Assembly: GCA_004298065.1 (NCBI GenBank)
Contig: SCRL01000038.1
Location: forward strand, 1 to 41,367
DNA: 41,367 nucleotides
Direction: 5' to 3'
Source: Gammaproteobacteria bacterium
GTDB taxonomy: Bacteria > Pseudomonadota > Gammaproteobacteria > Acidiferrobacterales > Sulfurifustaceae
The notes beneath the pieces are model-generated. The model was not told the origin of the DNA, did not search any database, and was given only the letters and a program-made list of their open reading frames with translations. The position numbers and the translations under genes are program-made. How positions within the stretch are numbered: position 1 is the stretch's first letter; every line of letters begins with the position of its first letter. Below are positions 15,560 to 23,947 of the stretch, in pieces.

Positions 15560-17401
15560 TTAGCGAGCCTGTTCGTGAAAAACATCGTATATGCGTTGCG
15601 CCAGTGCGGGGCTGATCCCGGGCACTTTGGCCAGGTCCTCGACCCCGGCGCGCGCGACCTCGCGCAGGCCGCCGAAATTCTTGAGTAACGCCTGGCGTCG
15701 CCGGTCCCCTACTCCCGGGATGCGCTCAAGCCGCGACTCGGTGCGCGCCTTGCCCCGCCGCAGCCGGTGGCCGGTGATGGCGAAGCGGTGCGCCTCGTCG
15801 CGGATCTGCTGGATCAGGTGCAGTGCCGCCGAATCCGCTGGCAGTATAGTGGGCCGCCCGGAGCCGGACAAGAAAAGCTGCTCCTTGCCGGGCTTGCGCT
15901 CGCGCCCCTTGGCCACGCCCACGAGTTTCACACCCTCGACCTGCAGCTCCTCCAGCACCTGGGCGGCCACGCCCACCTGCCCCTTGCCGCCGTCGATCAG
16001 CAGCATATCGGGCAGCTTGCCCTCGCCTTCTTTCAGCCGCCGATAACGTCGCTCCAGCGCCTGACGGATGGCGCCGTAGTCGTCGCCCGGCTCGATGCCC
16101 TCGATGTTGAAGCGCCGGTAATCCGATTTCACCGGCCCCTCGATGTCGAACACCACGCACGAGGCCACCGTGGCCTCGCCGCGCGTGTGCGAGATGTCAA
16201 AGCACTCGACGCGCGCCGGGGTGGCGTCGAGCGACAGCGCCTCGCGCAGCGCTTCGAAGCGCGCGCGCAGGCTGGCGCGGCCGGCGAGCATGCGGCGCAG
16301 TGCGTCGTCGGCGTTGATGCTCGCCATGCGCACCCAGCGCTTCGGCGCCCCGCGTGTGGGAACGATGAGCGCGATCTTGCGCCCGGTCTGTTCGCCCAAA
16401 GTGCGCTCGAGCACCAAACGTTCCTCGCTCGCCAGCGGCTGACTTATATAGATGCGCCCCGGCACCGGCTGGCCGTGCTGTCCCGAAAGCCCGAGATAGT
16501 GCTGGGCGACGAACGCCGCGAGCACCTCCTCGGCGGTCGTTCCTGGCGACACCTTGGGGAAGAAGGTCTTGTTGCCCAGCCCCAGGCCCGCGCGGATGAA
16601 GCTCGCCTCGACCGCCGCCGCGGTCGGCGTCACCGACACCGCCAGCACGTCGGCGTCGCCGCCCTCGACGTTGATGTACTGGCGTTCCTGCACGCGTTTG
16701 AGCGCGCTGATGCGGTCGCGATAAGTCGCGGCGAGTTCGTAGTCGAGGCCGGCCGAGGCCTGCTCCATTTTTTTCACCATGTCGTGGATCACCGCCTGGC
16801 TCTTGCCTTCCAGAAACAGGACCGCATGGCGCACGTCCTCCTGGTAGCGTTCGGGTGCGACCAGCCCGACGCACGGCGCGGTGCAGCGCTTGATCTGGTA
16901 TTGCAGGCAGGGCCGTGCGCGGTTGCGAAAGAATGTGTCCTCACACTGGCGCACCGGGAAGATCTTCTGCATCAGGCTCAGGCTCTCGCGCACCGCCGTC
17001 GCCGAGGGATACGGGCCGAAGTAGCGCCCTTTGGCGCGTTTGGCGCCGCGGTGGAATGCCAGCCGCGGAAAGTCCTCGCCCTCGGAGATGAAGATGTAGG
17101 GATAGCTCTTGTCATCGCGCAGCAGCACGTTGTAGTGCGGGTGCTGCGACTTGATCAGGTTGTTTTCGAGCAGCAGCGCCTCGGTTTCGGTGTGGGTTAC
17201 CGTCACCTCCACCGCCTCCACCTGTTGCATCATGCTGAGAATGCGCTCGGTCAGGCCCTGGCCGCGGAAATAGCTCGATACGCGCTTTTTGAGGTTGCGC
17301 GCTTTGCCGACATACAGCAATTCGCCGGTGGCGTCGCGCATGCGGTACACGCCCGGCGCCGTCGGCAGGCTTTCAATAAGCTTTTTCGGTTCGGCGATCA
17401 T
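15560..17401 (-). CDS. uvrC: excinuclease ABC subunit C
   Basis: The 613-residue protein makes the dual incisions in nucleotide excision repair with UvrA and UvrB. The N-terminal GIY-YIG nuclease domain shows GVYRMRD (17-23) and LLYVGKARNLKKR (28-40). The UvrB-binding UVR motif lies near 200-235, the RNase H-like 3' nuclease domain at about 385-540 (ECFDISHTRG, LLIDGGKGQ), and the C-terminus carries a double helix-hairpin-helix (LERIPGVGDRRRQALL and a second copy). Length is normal. The ATG at 17401 has no good ribosome binding site, and a small palindrome (TTAGTA/TACTAA) overlaps it. pgsA follows directly. Confidence 0.97.
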   Translation of the reverse strand: MIAEPKKLIESLPTAPGVYRMRDATGELLYVGKARNLKKRVSSYFRGQGLTERILSMMQQVEAVEVTVTHTETEALLLENNLIKSQHPHYNVLLRDDKSYPYIFISEGEDFPRLAFHRGAKRAKGRYFGPYPSATAVRESLSLMQKIFPVRQCEDTFFRNRARPCLQYQIKRCTAPCVGLVAPERYQEDVRHAVLFLEGKSQAVIHDMVKKMEQASAGLDYELAATYRDRISALKRVQERQYINVEGGDADVLAVSVTPTAAAVEASFIRAGLGLGNKTFFPKVSPGTTAEEVLAAFVAQHYLGLSGQHGQPVPGRIYISQPLASEERLVLERTLGEQTGRKIALIVPTRGAPKRWVRMASINADDALRRMLAGRASLRARFEALREALSLDATPARVECFDISHTRGEATVASCVVFDIEGPVKSDYRRFNIEGIEPGDDYGAIRQALERRYRRLKEGEGKLPDMLLIDGGKGQVGVAAQVLEELQVEGVKLVGVAKGRERKPGKEQLFLSGSGRPTILPADSAALHLIQQIRDEAHRFAITGHRLRRGKARTESRLERIPGVGDRRRQALLKNFGGLREVARAGVEDLAKVPGISPALAQRIYDVFHEQAR

Positions 17402-17417
17402 TAGTAAATACTAATTT

Positions 17418-17504
17418 TTAACCACAGAGGGCGCAGAGATCACAGAGAGATTCTATTGTTTTTTGTTCAATTTTCTCTGTGCACTCCGTGTTCTCTGTGG
17501 TTAA
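17418..17504. repeat. 'ccacagag' long inverted repeat, copy 1
   Basis: The ends TTAACCACAGAG (17418-17429) and CTCTGTGGTTAA (17493-17504) are perfect inverted repeats. The inner arms repeat CACAGAG/CTCTGTG imperfectly around a T-rich centre. The element fills the gap between the uracil-DNA glycosylase and uvrC genes and includes the glycosylase stop codon. Confidence 0.85.
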
Positions 17505-18172
17505 TTTTTAACTAAGTTTTTCGCCTGACATACCACGGCATCGAACATGGCCGGCGTCAGGCGCTTGGTCTGGGTGTTGTAGCGGCTGCAATGGTAGGAC
17601 GAGACGAGTTTAAGCCCGTCCGGCAATTCGTACACCGCGCCATGGCGAAATGGATAGTGCGAGGGCTTCAGTCCGCGGGCGCGCAGCACCGACTGATGCG
17701 CGATGCCGCCGAGCGCGAGAATGACAGACCCCGATTTCAATTCATTGAGTTCGGTGGCCAGAAAGCGCCGGCAGGTTTTGATTTCCGCCGGCAGCGGCTT
17801 GTTCGCCGGTGGCAGGCATTTGACCGCGTTGGTGATGCGGACGTGTTTGAGTTTCAGCCCGTCGTTGCGCGCCACCGCCTCGGGCCGGTTGGCGAGCCCG
17901 TGCCGGTGCAGCGTCTCATATAAAAGGATGCCGGCGTAGTCGCCGGTGAACGGCCGGCCGGTGCGGTTGGCACCGTGCATGCCCGGTGCGAGCCCGACGA
18001 TCAGCAGGCGCGCGTTCTTGTCGCCGAACGGCGCCACCGGCGCGGCATGGTACGCCGGATGATCGCGCCGCACCTGCGTGAGGTTGCGCGCCAGGCGCGG
18101 GCAGGCGCGGCAATCGGGATCGAAGCCCGCCGCGGTACAGGGACGTAAACGGGAGGACGCCTTGGCCTGCAT
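17501..18172 (-). CDS. uracil-DNA glycosylase, family 5 (UdgB type)
   Basis: The enzyme would remove uracil or other deaminated bases from DNA. The family 5 motif GLAPGMHGANRTGRPFTGD covers residues 60-78, and the C-terminal motif is SSYHCSRYNTQTKRLTP. Cysteines C21 and C24 (DCRACPRL), with others downstream, fit the iron-sulphur cluster of families 4 and 5. I chose ATG 18172 because the 15 codons upstream to 18217 come from a small palindrome and do not look like protein; homologs start near here. The result is 223 residues. The stop codon lies within a 'ccacagag' repeat. It lies between speD and uvrC in the same direction. Confidence 0.9.
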   Translation of the reverse strand: MQAKASSRLRPCTAAGFDPDCRACPRLARNLTQVRRDHPAYHAAPVAPFGDKNARLLIVGLAPGMHGANRTGRPFTGDYAGILLYETLHRHGLANRPEAVARNDGLKLKHVRITNAVKCLPPANKPLPAEIKTCRRFLATELNELKSGSVILALGGIAHQSVLRARGLKPSHYPFRHGAVYELPDGLKLVSSYHCSRYNTQTKRLTPAMFDAVVCQAKNLVKN

Positions 18173-18227
18173 GGGTCGAGCGTAGCGGCAGACGGGCGTG
18201 CCCGGCAAGCCGGGCATAAGACGACGG

Positions 18228-19100
18228 CTAACTGCTTACGCGCACGATGTTGGAGCCGTAGAAAATCTCCGACATCTCGTGTTTCAGGCGCTGGGCGACG
18301 GCCTTGGCATCCTGCGGCGCCAGGTCGGCCTCGTGGATGCCGAACAGGTAGTTATCGAGCTTGAAGTCCTTGAGCATCATCTTCGTGTGGAAGATGTTTT
18401 CCTGGTAGACGTTGACGTCAATCGCCTGGTAGTTGGCGAGCGTCTGCTTGTCGACGAAGTTCTGGATCGAATTGATCTTGTGGTCGATGTAGTGCTTGGT
18501 GCCCTTCACGTCGCGGGTGAAGCCGCGCACGCGGTAGTCGGTGATGACGATATCCGACTCGAACTTGTGGATCAGGTAGTTCAGGGCGCGCAGCGGCGAG
18601 ATGCGCCCGCAGGTCGAGACGTCGATGTCGGCGCGGAACGTGGAGATGCCGATGTCCGGGTGCGACTCCGGGTAGGTGTGCACCGTGATGTGGCTCTTGT
18701 CGAGGTGCGCCACCACCGATTCCTTCATGGGGTGTTCTAGCTCGAGACTGCCCTGCGGGTTGCGCACTTGCGTGCCGCTCGCGAGCGGTCCGGGGGCTTC
18801 GGGGTTGAGCGGTTCTTCGGCCAGCGGCAGCTCGGAGATGAGCATGGTCACGCTTGCGCCCTGGGGGTCGTAGTCCTGGTGCGCGATGTTGAGGATGTTG
18901 GCGCCGATGATCTGCGCCACCTCGGTCAGGATCTGGGTCAGCCGCTCGGCGTTGTAGGCTTCATCGATGTAGCTGATGTATTCCTTCTGGGCCTGTTCGC
19001 TGTTGGCGTAGCAGATATCGTAGATGTTGAAGCTCAGCGTCTTGGTGAGGTTGTTGAAACTCTCGAGCTTGAGCTTCTTGAGGGGGCGGTACAGATCCAA
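18228..19100 (-). CDS. speD: S-adenosylmethionine decarboxylase proenzyme
   Basis: The 290-residue proenzyme supplies decarboxylated SAM for spermidine synthesis. It is the larger, E. coli-like class: [24 protein letters not shown] at the N-terminus (residues 8 onward) and the self-cleavage site [14 protein letters not shown], where K135/S136 is the expected cleavage point that makes the pyruvoyl group. The start is TTG at 19100 with GGAGG eight bases upstream. A promoter-like sequence lies at 19141-19168. An insert around residues 93-115 (Pro/Glu-rich) makes it longer than the 264-residue E. coli protein. No speE is seen here. Confidence 0.95.
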   Translation of the reverse strand: MDLYRPLKKLKLESFNNLTKTLSFNIYDICYANSEQAQKEYISYIDEAYNAERLTQILTEVAQIIGANILNIAHQDYDPQGASVTMLISELPLAEEPLNPEAPGPLASGTQVRNPQGSLELEHPMKESVVAHLDKSHITVHTYPESHPDIGISTFRADIDVSTCGRISPLRALNYLIHKFESDIVITDYRVRGFTRDVKGTKHYIDHKINSIQNFVDKQTLANYQAIDVNVYQENIFHTKMMLKDFKLDNYLFGIHEADLAPQDAKAVAQRLKHEMSEIFYGSNIVRVSS

Positions 19101-19140
19101 TTCTTGTGCCTCCGGCGGCAGGGAGTGTTTCTAGACGCTA

Positions 19141-19168
19141 ATTATGGGTCATCCGGGGCGTGAATCAA
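19141..19168 (-). promoter_or_regulatory. predicted sigma-70 promoter of speD
   Basis: On the minus strand TTGATT (19168-19163) and CATAAT (19146-19141) are separated by 16 bases, and transcription would start near 19134, about 34 bases before the TTG start of speD. Match is 4/6 and 5/6. Confidence 0.5.
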
Positions 19169-19197
19169 TATTTTCATCCTCGGCACCGTTCTTGACT

Positions 19198-20217
19198 TTA
19201 CGTGATGTTATGCACCAGCCGCACCGCCTCGCGCCAGGTCTCGTCGGCGGCGAGTTGCGTGCGCGCCACCGGATGCCGCCCGTGCAGGCGCACGAGCCGC
19301 AGGCTCGCCACCGGATCGTCGTGCGGCCCGAGCCCGTCCAGCAGCTCGTTCGCGGCGGCGGTGTCGTTGCACACCAAAACCATGTCGCAACCGGCGGAAA
19401 GCGCCGCTTTGGCGCGCGCCACCACGTTTCCTGCCCCCTTCGCGCCTTCCATGGACAGGTCGTCGCTGAAAATGACGCCCTGAAACCCGAGCTGGCCGCG
19501 CAGGATTTCCTTGAGCCAGCGGCGCGAGAAACCGGCCGGCCGGCTATCCACTTTGGGATAGACGACGTGTGCCGGCATGATGCCGGCCAGCCCGAAATGA
19601 ATCATGCGCTCGAACGGCAGCACGTCCTCGGCGAGGATGTCCGCCAGCGGCCGCTCGTCCACCGGCAGCGCCAGGTGCGAATCGGCCTCCACCGTTCCGT
19701 GCCCCGGAAAATGCTTGCCGGTTGCGGCCATGCCGGCGCGCGTCATGCCACGCATGTAGGCGTGGGCCAGCTCGGCCACCGCCTCGGGATCGGTGTGAAA
19801 CGCGCGGTCGCCGATGATGCCGCTCACGCCCCGGTCGAGGTCGAGCACCGGGGCGAAGCTGAAATCCACGCCCACGGAACGCAATTCCGCCGCCATGAGC
19901 CAACCGTCGGCCTCGGCCAGGCGCAGCGCGCGCTTGGGATTCTCGTCGTAGGCCTCGCCCAGTTTGCGCACCGGCGGCAGGCGGGTAAAGCCGTCGCGGA
20001 AGCGCTGCACCCGTCCGCCTTCGTGGTCCACGGCGACCAATAAGTGCGGGTCGCGCAACGCGTGAATCTCGGCCACCAGCGCCGCGATCTGTTCGGGCGA
20101 TTCGTAATTGCGGGAAAACAGGATCACGCCGCCCGTGAGCGGATGGCGCAGGCGCTCGCGGTCCTCGGCGGTGAGCGCCAGACCTTCGATATCGAGCATC
20201 ACCGGACCGAGCGGCAT
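19198..20217 (-). CDS. nagZ: beta-N-acetylhexosaminidase (GH3) of wall recycling
   Basis: The 339-residue cytoplasmic enzyme removes GlcNAc from anhydro-muropeptides during peptidoglycan recycling. GH3 landmarks are present: [13 protein letters not shown] (about 62-73), the acid/base His173 in KHFPGHG, and the nucleophile Asp252 in SDDLSMEGA. The length equals the E. coli enzyme. The ATG is 2 bases after the L,D-transpeptidase stop, so rlmD, the transpeptidase and nagZ form one unit. Both latter enzymes act on peptidoglycan or its products. Confidence 0.96.
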   Translation of the reverse strand: MPLGPVMLDIEGLALTAEDRERLRHPLTGGVILFSRNYESPEQIAALVAEIHALRDPHLLVAVDHEGGRVQRFRDGFTRLPPVRKLGEAYDENPKRALRLAEADGWLMAAELRSVGVDFSFAPVLDLDRGVSGIIGDRAFHTDPEAVAELAHAYMRGMTRAGMAATGKHFPGHGTVEADSHLALPVDERPLADILAEDVLPFERMIHFGLAGIMPAHVVYPKVDSRPAGFSRRWLKEILRGQLGFQGVIFSDDLSMEGAKGAGNVVARAKAALSAGCDMVLVCNDTAAANELLDGLGPHDDPVASLRLVRLHGRHPVARTQLAADETWREAVRLVHNIT

Positions 20218-20219
20218 GA

Positions 20220-20768
20220 TCAGTCCCGGATCGTGACGCGCGTGCCCACCGGCACGAGGTCGAAGAGTTTGATGATGTCGCTGTTACGCATCTTCACGCA
20301 GCCGCGCGAGGACGGCACGCCCATGGGGTCCTGGTCCGGGCAGCCGTGGATATAGATGTAGCGGCGCATGGTATCGACCTTGCCGAGGCGGTTTTTGCCG
20401 CGTTCCCGACCGCAGAGCCAGAGGATGCGCGTCAGGATCCAGTCGCGCTCCGGAAACGCCTCACGCAGTCCCGGTGAATAAATCTCGCCCGTCGGTCGGC
20501 GCGAGATGAACACCGCGTTGGCCGGCTCGCCGGCGCCGATCTTGGCGCGGATATAGTGCTCGCCACGCGGCGTCTGCTCGCTGCCGAGCTGTTCGCCCAC
20601 GCCGTTGCGTGCCGTGGCGATACGAAAGCGCGTGACTTCCCCGCCTTGTCGGTCGCGCACCACCAGCCGCTGGGTAGGGACATCAACTTCGATGTGGTAT
20701 TCGGCAACCGCTCCCTGCGTTGCCCTACCTCCTTCGTCCCTGAAATTGTCGGCAGCGCGGTGCTTCAT
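20220..20768 (-). CDS. L,D-transpeptidase (YkuD/ErfK family) with repeat-derived N-terminus
   Basis: The 182-residue protein has the YkuD catalytic core: [27 protein letters not shown] with His141, and [10 protein letters not shown] with catalytic Cys157. Such enzymes form 3-3 crosslinks or anchor proteins to peptidoglycan. No signal peptide is visible, which is common in this short subfamily. The ATG at 20768 overlaps the rlmD stop (ATGA), so the start is well supported. The first about 23 residues, including [13 protein letters not shown], are encoded by a hairpin repeat shared with 8.4 kb. The conserved domain begins only at about residue 25 ([11 protein letters not shown]). nagZ follows 2 bases later. 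Confidence 0.92.
   Translation of the reverse strand: MKHRAADNFRDEGGRATQGAVAEYHIEVDVPTQRLVVRDRQGGEVTRFRIATARNGVGEQLGSEQTPRGEHYIRAKIGAGEPANAVFISRRPTGEIYSPGLREAFPERDWILTRILWLCGRERGKNRLGKVDTMRRYIYIHGCPDQDPMGVPSSRGCVKMRNSDIIKLFDLVPVGTRVTIRD
20701..20741 (-). repeat. hairpin repeat, copy 2, inside the L,D-transpeptidase coding start
   Basis: The minus strand reads a perfect stem GGCAAC/GTTGCC with the 10-base loop GCAGGGAGCG (20724-20703), preceded by GGGACGAAGGAGGTAG. It matches unit 2 and the flank of the 8406-8470 copy and is translated in frame. Confidence 0.75.
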
Positions 20769-22114
20769 GGACGGACGAACAGCGCCATGGATTCCACATG
20801 ACTCGTATGCGGAAACATGTCCATCGCACCCGCGGCCACGAGCCGGTAACCGAGCACGCGCACCAGGTATTCGGCGTCGCGCGCGAGTGTGGCTGGATAA
20901 CAGGACACATACACGATCCGCTCCGGCAGTGGCTCGGCCAGGCGCTTGATTGCCTCTATCGCCCCGCTGCGTGGGGGGTCGAGCAAAAGCTTAATAAAGG
21001 TATAACCCGCCCACGGGACCGGGCCGGCCTCGTCGTACAAATTGCCGGCACGAAACTCCACGTTATTCAGGCCGTTGCGCGCGGCATTGGCGCGCGCGCC
21101 CTCGATCAGCTCGGCGTCGGCCTCGATGCCCAGCACCTGTGCGGCGCGGCGCGCCAGCGGCAGGGTGAAGTTGCCCAGGCCGCTGAACAGATCGAGCACC
21201 CGGTCGTTCGGCTTCAGCTCCAACAGCGCCAGCGCCTGGTGCACCATGGCGGCGTTCAGCTCGGCATTCACCTGGATGAAATCGGTCGGGCGGAACTGGA
21301 TCGAAACGTCGAACTCCGGCAAGCGGTAATAAAGTGGCGCCGGATTCTCTGGCGATAGACTCTCAATCGATTCCGGCCCGTGAGCCTGGAGACGGACCTG
21401 CAGGTCGTATTGTTCGGCGAAAGCGCGCAGCTGTGCACGGTCGTTCTCCGTCAATGGGACGAGATGGCGAAAGACCAAGGCAGTTTCATTATCTGAAACC
21501 GCCACCTCCACCTGCGGGATGCGGTCCGGGCAGGAAAGGCTCGTAATCAATTTACGCAGGGACGGCAACAGCGCCGAGACCTGTGGTGTGAGCACGGCGC
21601 AGCTGTCGAGGTTGGCGATGAAGCTCTTGCGCTTCTCACGAAAGCCCACCAGCACACCGCCCTTGCTCGGGACCAGTCGTACGCTCAGGCGAGCGCGCCG
21701 GCGATAGCCCCAGGCCGGCCCGCCGAGCGGCGCAAGCCAGGTTTCCGGCTTCACTTTTCCAAGGCGTTCGAGTTGCTCTGTCAGCACCTGCTGCTTGGCG
21801 GCGAGCTGTGCCGCCGGTGTCATATATTGCAAGCTGCAACCGCCGCAGGTGCCGAAATGCGGACAAGGCGGTGTCACGCGGTCCGGGCTGGGCGTGACGA
21901 CCTCGACCAGTCGCGCGCTGTCGTAATTTTTGTGCCGGCTCAGGTAACGGAAGCGTACCGTCTCGCCCGGTAGCGCGCCCTCGATAAACGTAGCCTTGCC
22001 GCCGATGCGCGCCACCCCGCGGCCGTCGTGGCTGAACGATTCGATGCGCGCCTCCGCGATTTCGCGCCCGCTGGCGGCACCGCGGCGTTTACTGGGCACA
22101 GCGGTATGGGTCAT
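20765..22114 (-). CDS. rlmD: 23S rRNA (uracil-1939-C5)-methyltransferase
   Basis: The 449-residue enzyme methylates U1939 of 23S rRNA with SAM. The N-terminal TRAM domain spans about 15-72. The iron-sulphur ligands are C84, C90, C93 (CPHFGTCGGC) and C172 (NLDSC). The SAM motif is VLDLFSGLGNFTLPLA, and the catalytic pair is C405 in SCYPATLARD with E441 near the C-terminus. ATG 22114 gives the normal N-terminus; GTG 22126, which overlaps the upstream stop as GTGA, would add four residues and is a close alternative. The gene follows the PolB-like exonuclease and overlaps the L,D-transpeptidase start by 4 bases. Confidence 0.95.
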   Translation of the reverse strand: MTHTAVPSKRRGAASGREIAEARIESFSHDGRGVARIGGKATFIEGALPGETVRFRYLSRHKNYDSARLVEVVTPSPDRVTPPCPHFGTCGGCSLQYMTPAAQLAAKQQVLTEQLERLGKVKPETWLAPLGGPAWGYRRRARLSVRLVPSKGGVLVGFREKRKSFIANLDSCAVLTPQVSALLPSLRKLITSLSCPDRIPQVEVAVSDNETALVFRHLVPLTENDRAQLRAFAEQYDLQVRLQAHGPESIESLSPENPAPLYYRLPEFDVSIQFRPTDFIQVNAELNAAMVHQALALLELKPNDRVLDLFSGLGNFTLPLARRAAQVLGIEADAELIEGARANAARNGLNNVEFRAGNLYDEAGPVPWAGYTFIKLLLDPPRSGAIEAIKRLAEPLPERIVYVSCYPATLARDAEYLVRVLGYRLVAAGAMDMFPHTSHVESMALFVRP

Positions 22115-22122
22115 GACGTTGT

Positions 22123-22905
22123 TCACCCGGCGGTTTCCGGCCAGGCGGCGAGAAATGCGCTCAGGTGCGGCTTGGCCGCGGCCGCGAGCGTGTCGCGCAC
22201 CAGCTTTTCCTCGCGCTTGAACCCGGCCTCGTCGAGGTTGCCGCGCAGCAGCTCGTAGCGCAGGTACACAAGATAGGTGTTGAGCACGTCGGTTTCGCAG
22301 TAATTGCGGATATCCTCGATCTTGCCGTCCTGATACTGGTCCCACACGGCTGCCCCGCTCATGCCCATCTTGCCCGGCAATCCCAACAGCACGGCGACCT
22401 CGTCGAGCGGCGCCGTGGCGCGCGGTTGGTAAGCCGAGAGCACGTCCATCAGATCGGTGTGACGCTCGTGGTAGCGGCTGATGTAGTTGTTCCAGCGGAA
22501 GCTCTGGTCGTCGGCGCCGGTCTCCCAGTAGCGCGGCGCGCTGATGCCGTGCTTGAGCGCGCGGTAGTGCAGTACCGGCAGGTCGAAGCCCGAGCCGTTC
22601 CAGGAGACGAGCGTCGGCGTGTATTTCTCGATGCCGTCGTAAAACCGGCGCACCAGCTCGGCCTCGCCGGCATTCGCCTCGCCCAGCGACCAGACGCTGA
22701 CCGTGTCGGCGCGCCGCAGCACCACGGAAATGGCGACCACGCGGTGCAGGTGGTGGCGCAGGAAATCCGAGTCGCCGGTCTGTTCGCGGCGCTTGTGGAA
22801 CATCACGCGCGCGACGTCCTTGTCGGACAGGCCGTCGAGGTCGTAGAGCGCGCGTCCGGTCTCGACGTCCGGCACGGTCTCGATGTCGAAAACTAATACA
22901 TTCAT
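22123..22905 (-). CDS. predicted 3'-5' exonuclease, PolB-exonuclease type
   Basis: The 260-residue protein belongs to the DEDDy exonuclease group related to the proofreading domain of family B polymerases (DNA_pol_B_exo2). Seen motifs: D7 and E9 in VFDIETVPD, D108 in SWNGSGFDLP, and Y202/D206 in NYCETD. It has no polymerase part. The substrate is unknown, and a repair or RNA/DNA processing role is likely. The gene ends in an overlap with a possible GTG start of rlmD. An 'aatcctg' inverted repeat lies 12 bases before its ATG, and no clear ribosome binding site is visible. Confidence 0.88.
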   Translation of the reverse strand: MNVLVFDIETVPDVETGRALYDLDGLSDKDVARVMFHKRREQTGDSDFLRHHLHRVVAISVVLRRADTVSVWSLGEANAGEAELVRRFYDGIEKYTPTLVSWNGSGFDLPVLHYRALKHGISAPRYWETGADDQSFRWNNYISRYHERHTDLMDVLSAYQPRATAPLDEVAVLLGLPGKMGMSGAAVWDQYQDGKIEDIRNYCETDVLNTYLVYLRYELLRGNLDEAGFKREEKLVRDTLAAAAKPHLSAFLAAWPETAG

Positions 22906-22916
22906 AACTTAAAAAG

Positions 22917-23029
22917 CATTCACAGGATTAACAGGATTTCGCAGGATTTACAGGATTTAAAAATTCTGGATTTCAAAGGATTTAATCCTGTTAATCCTGA
23001 ACAATCTTGTAAATCCTGTGAAATCTTTT
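22917..23029. repeat. 'aatcctg' long inverted repeat
   Basis: The left arm (22921-22959) is a run of short CAGGATTTA-like units, and the right arm (22984-23023) is their inverted complement (AATCCTGT units). The element could fold into one long imperfect hairpin. It fills almost exactly the gap from the cysM stop to 12 bases before the exonuclease start. Confidence 0.85.
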
Positions 23030-23914
23030 TCACGCCGGAAACACCCCGGTCGAGAGATAACGATCTCCTCGATCACAGATGATGGTGACGATCGTGGCGT
23101 TGCTCACTTCCTGCGAAAGCTTCAGCGCCGCCGCCACGGCGCCGCCGGAAGAAATGCCGCAAAAGATGCCCTCGACGCGCGCGAGGTTGCGGGTCATGTC
23201 CTCGGCCTCGCGCTGGCTTACTTCCATCACGCGGTCCACGCGCGAAGCATCGTAGATTTTCGGCAGATAGGCCTTCGGCCAGGCGCGGATGCCGGGGATT
23301 TGCGAACCCTCGGACGGCTGCACGCCGACGATCTGGACCGCGGGATTCTTTTCCTTGAGAAAGCGCGACGTACCCATAATGGTGCCGGTCGTGCCCATGG
23401 CGCTGACGAAGTGCGTGATCTTGCCGTCGGTGTCGCGCCAGATTTCCGGGCCGGTGCCCTCGTAGTGCGCGAGCGGGTTGTCCGGGTTGGCGAACTGGTT
23501 GAGTGTCCTGCCCTTGCCCTCGCGTTCCATCTGGTCCGCCAGGTCGCGCGCCCCTTCCATGCCCTGCTTCTGCGTCACCGAGACGATCTCGGCGCCGAAG
23601 GCCTTCATCACCGCGCGGCGCTCGTCGCTCATGTGCTCGGGCATGATCAGGATCATGCGATAGCCCTTCATGGTCGCGGCCATGGCCAGCGCGATGCCGG
23701 TGTTTCCGGAGGTCGCCTCGATGAGCGTGTCGCCGGGTTTGATCTCGCCGCGCGTCTCGGCGTGCTGGATCATGGACAGCGCCGGGCGGTCCTTGACCGA
23801 GCCGGCCGGGTTATTGCCCTCGAGCTTGGCGAGGATGGTATTCGTGGTCTTGCCGGGGAGGCGTTGGAGCCGCACGAGCGGCGTGTTGCCGACGAAATCT
23901 TCCAGGGTTTTCAT
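23030..23914 (-). CDS. cysM: cysteine synthase B
   Basis: The 294-residue PLP enzyme makes cysteine from O-acetylserine and sulphide, or S-sulphocysteine from thiosulphate. It matches CysM rather than CysK: VGNTPLVRLQRL, LEGNNPAGSVKDR with PLP lysine K41, EATSGNTGIALAMAA, GTTGTIMGTSRF and the C-terminal CDRGDRYLSTGVF. Length equals the E. coli enzyme. recJ lies upstream in the same direction, 33 bases away. The region after its stop is filled by the 'aatcctg' repeat. Confidence 0.96.
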   Translation of the reverse strand: MKTLEDFVGNTPLVRLQRLPGKTTNTILAKLEGNNPAGSVKDRPALSMIQHAETRGEIKPGDTLIEATSGNTGIALAMAATMKGYRMILIMPEHMSDERRAVMKAFGAEIVSVTQKQGMEGARDLADQMEREGKGRTLNQFANPDNPLAHYEGTGPEIWRDTDGKITHFVSAMGTTGTIMGTSRFLKEKNPAVQIVGVQPSEGSQIPGIRAWPKAYLPKIYDASRVDRVMEVSQREAEDMTRNLARVEGIFCGISSGGAVAAALKLSQEVSNATIVTIICDRGDRYLSTGVFPA

Positions 23915-23947
23915 GCCGGCATGATACCGTGCCGGACGCGCGAACGG

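Noticed and set aside
15767-17404. A 545-codon plus-strand open frame
   Set aside because: It lies exactly opposite uvrC, whose protein has all expected domains. The frame is a high-GC shadow rich in Arg and His with no recognisable domain.
18200-18215. Palindrome GCCCGGC-AA-GCCGGGC as terminator of speD
   Set aside because: The loop is only two bases and no T-run follows on either strand. It mainly serves to show that the longer start of the uracil-DNA glycosylase is unlikely.
22921-23023. Possible small CRISPR array because of short repeated units
   Set aside because: The units are 9-12 bases with no spacers, and the two arms are inverted complements; no cas gene is present.
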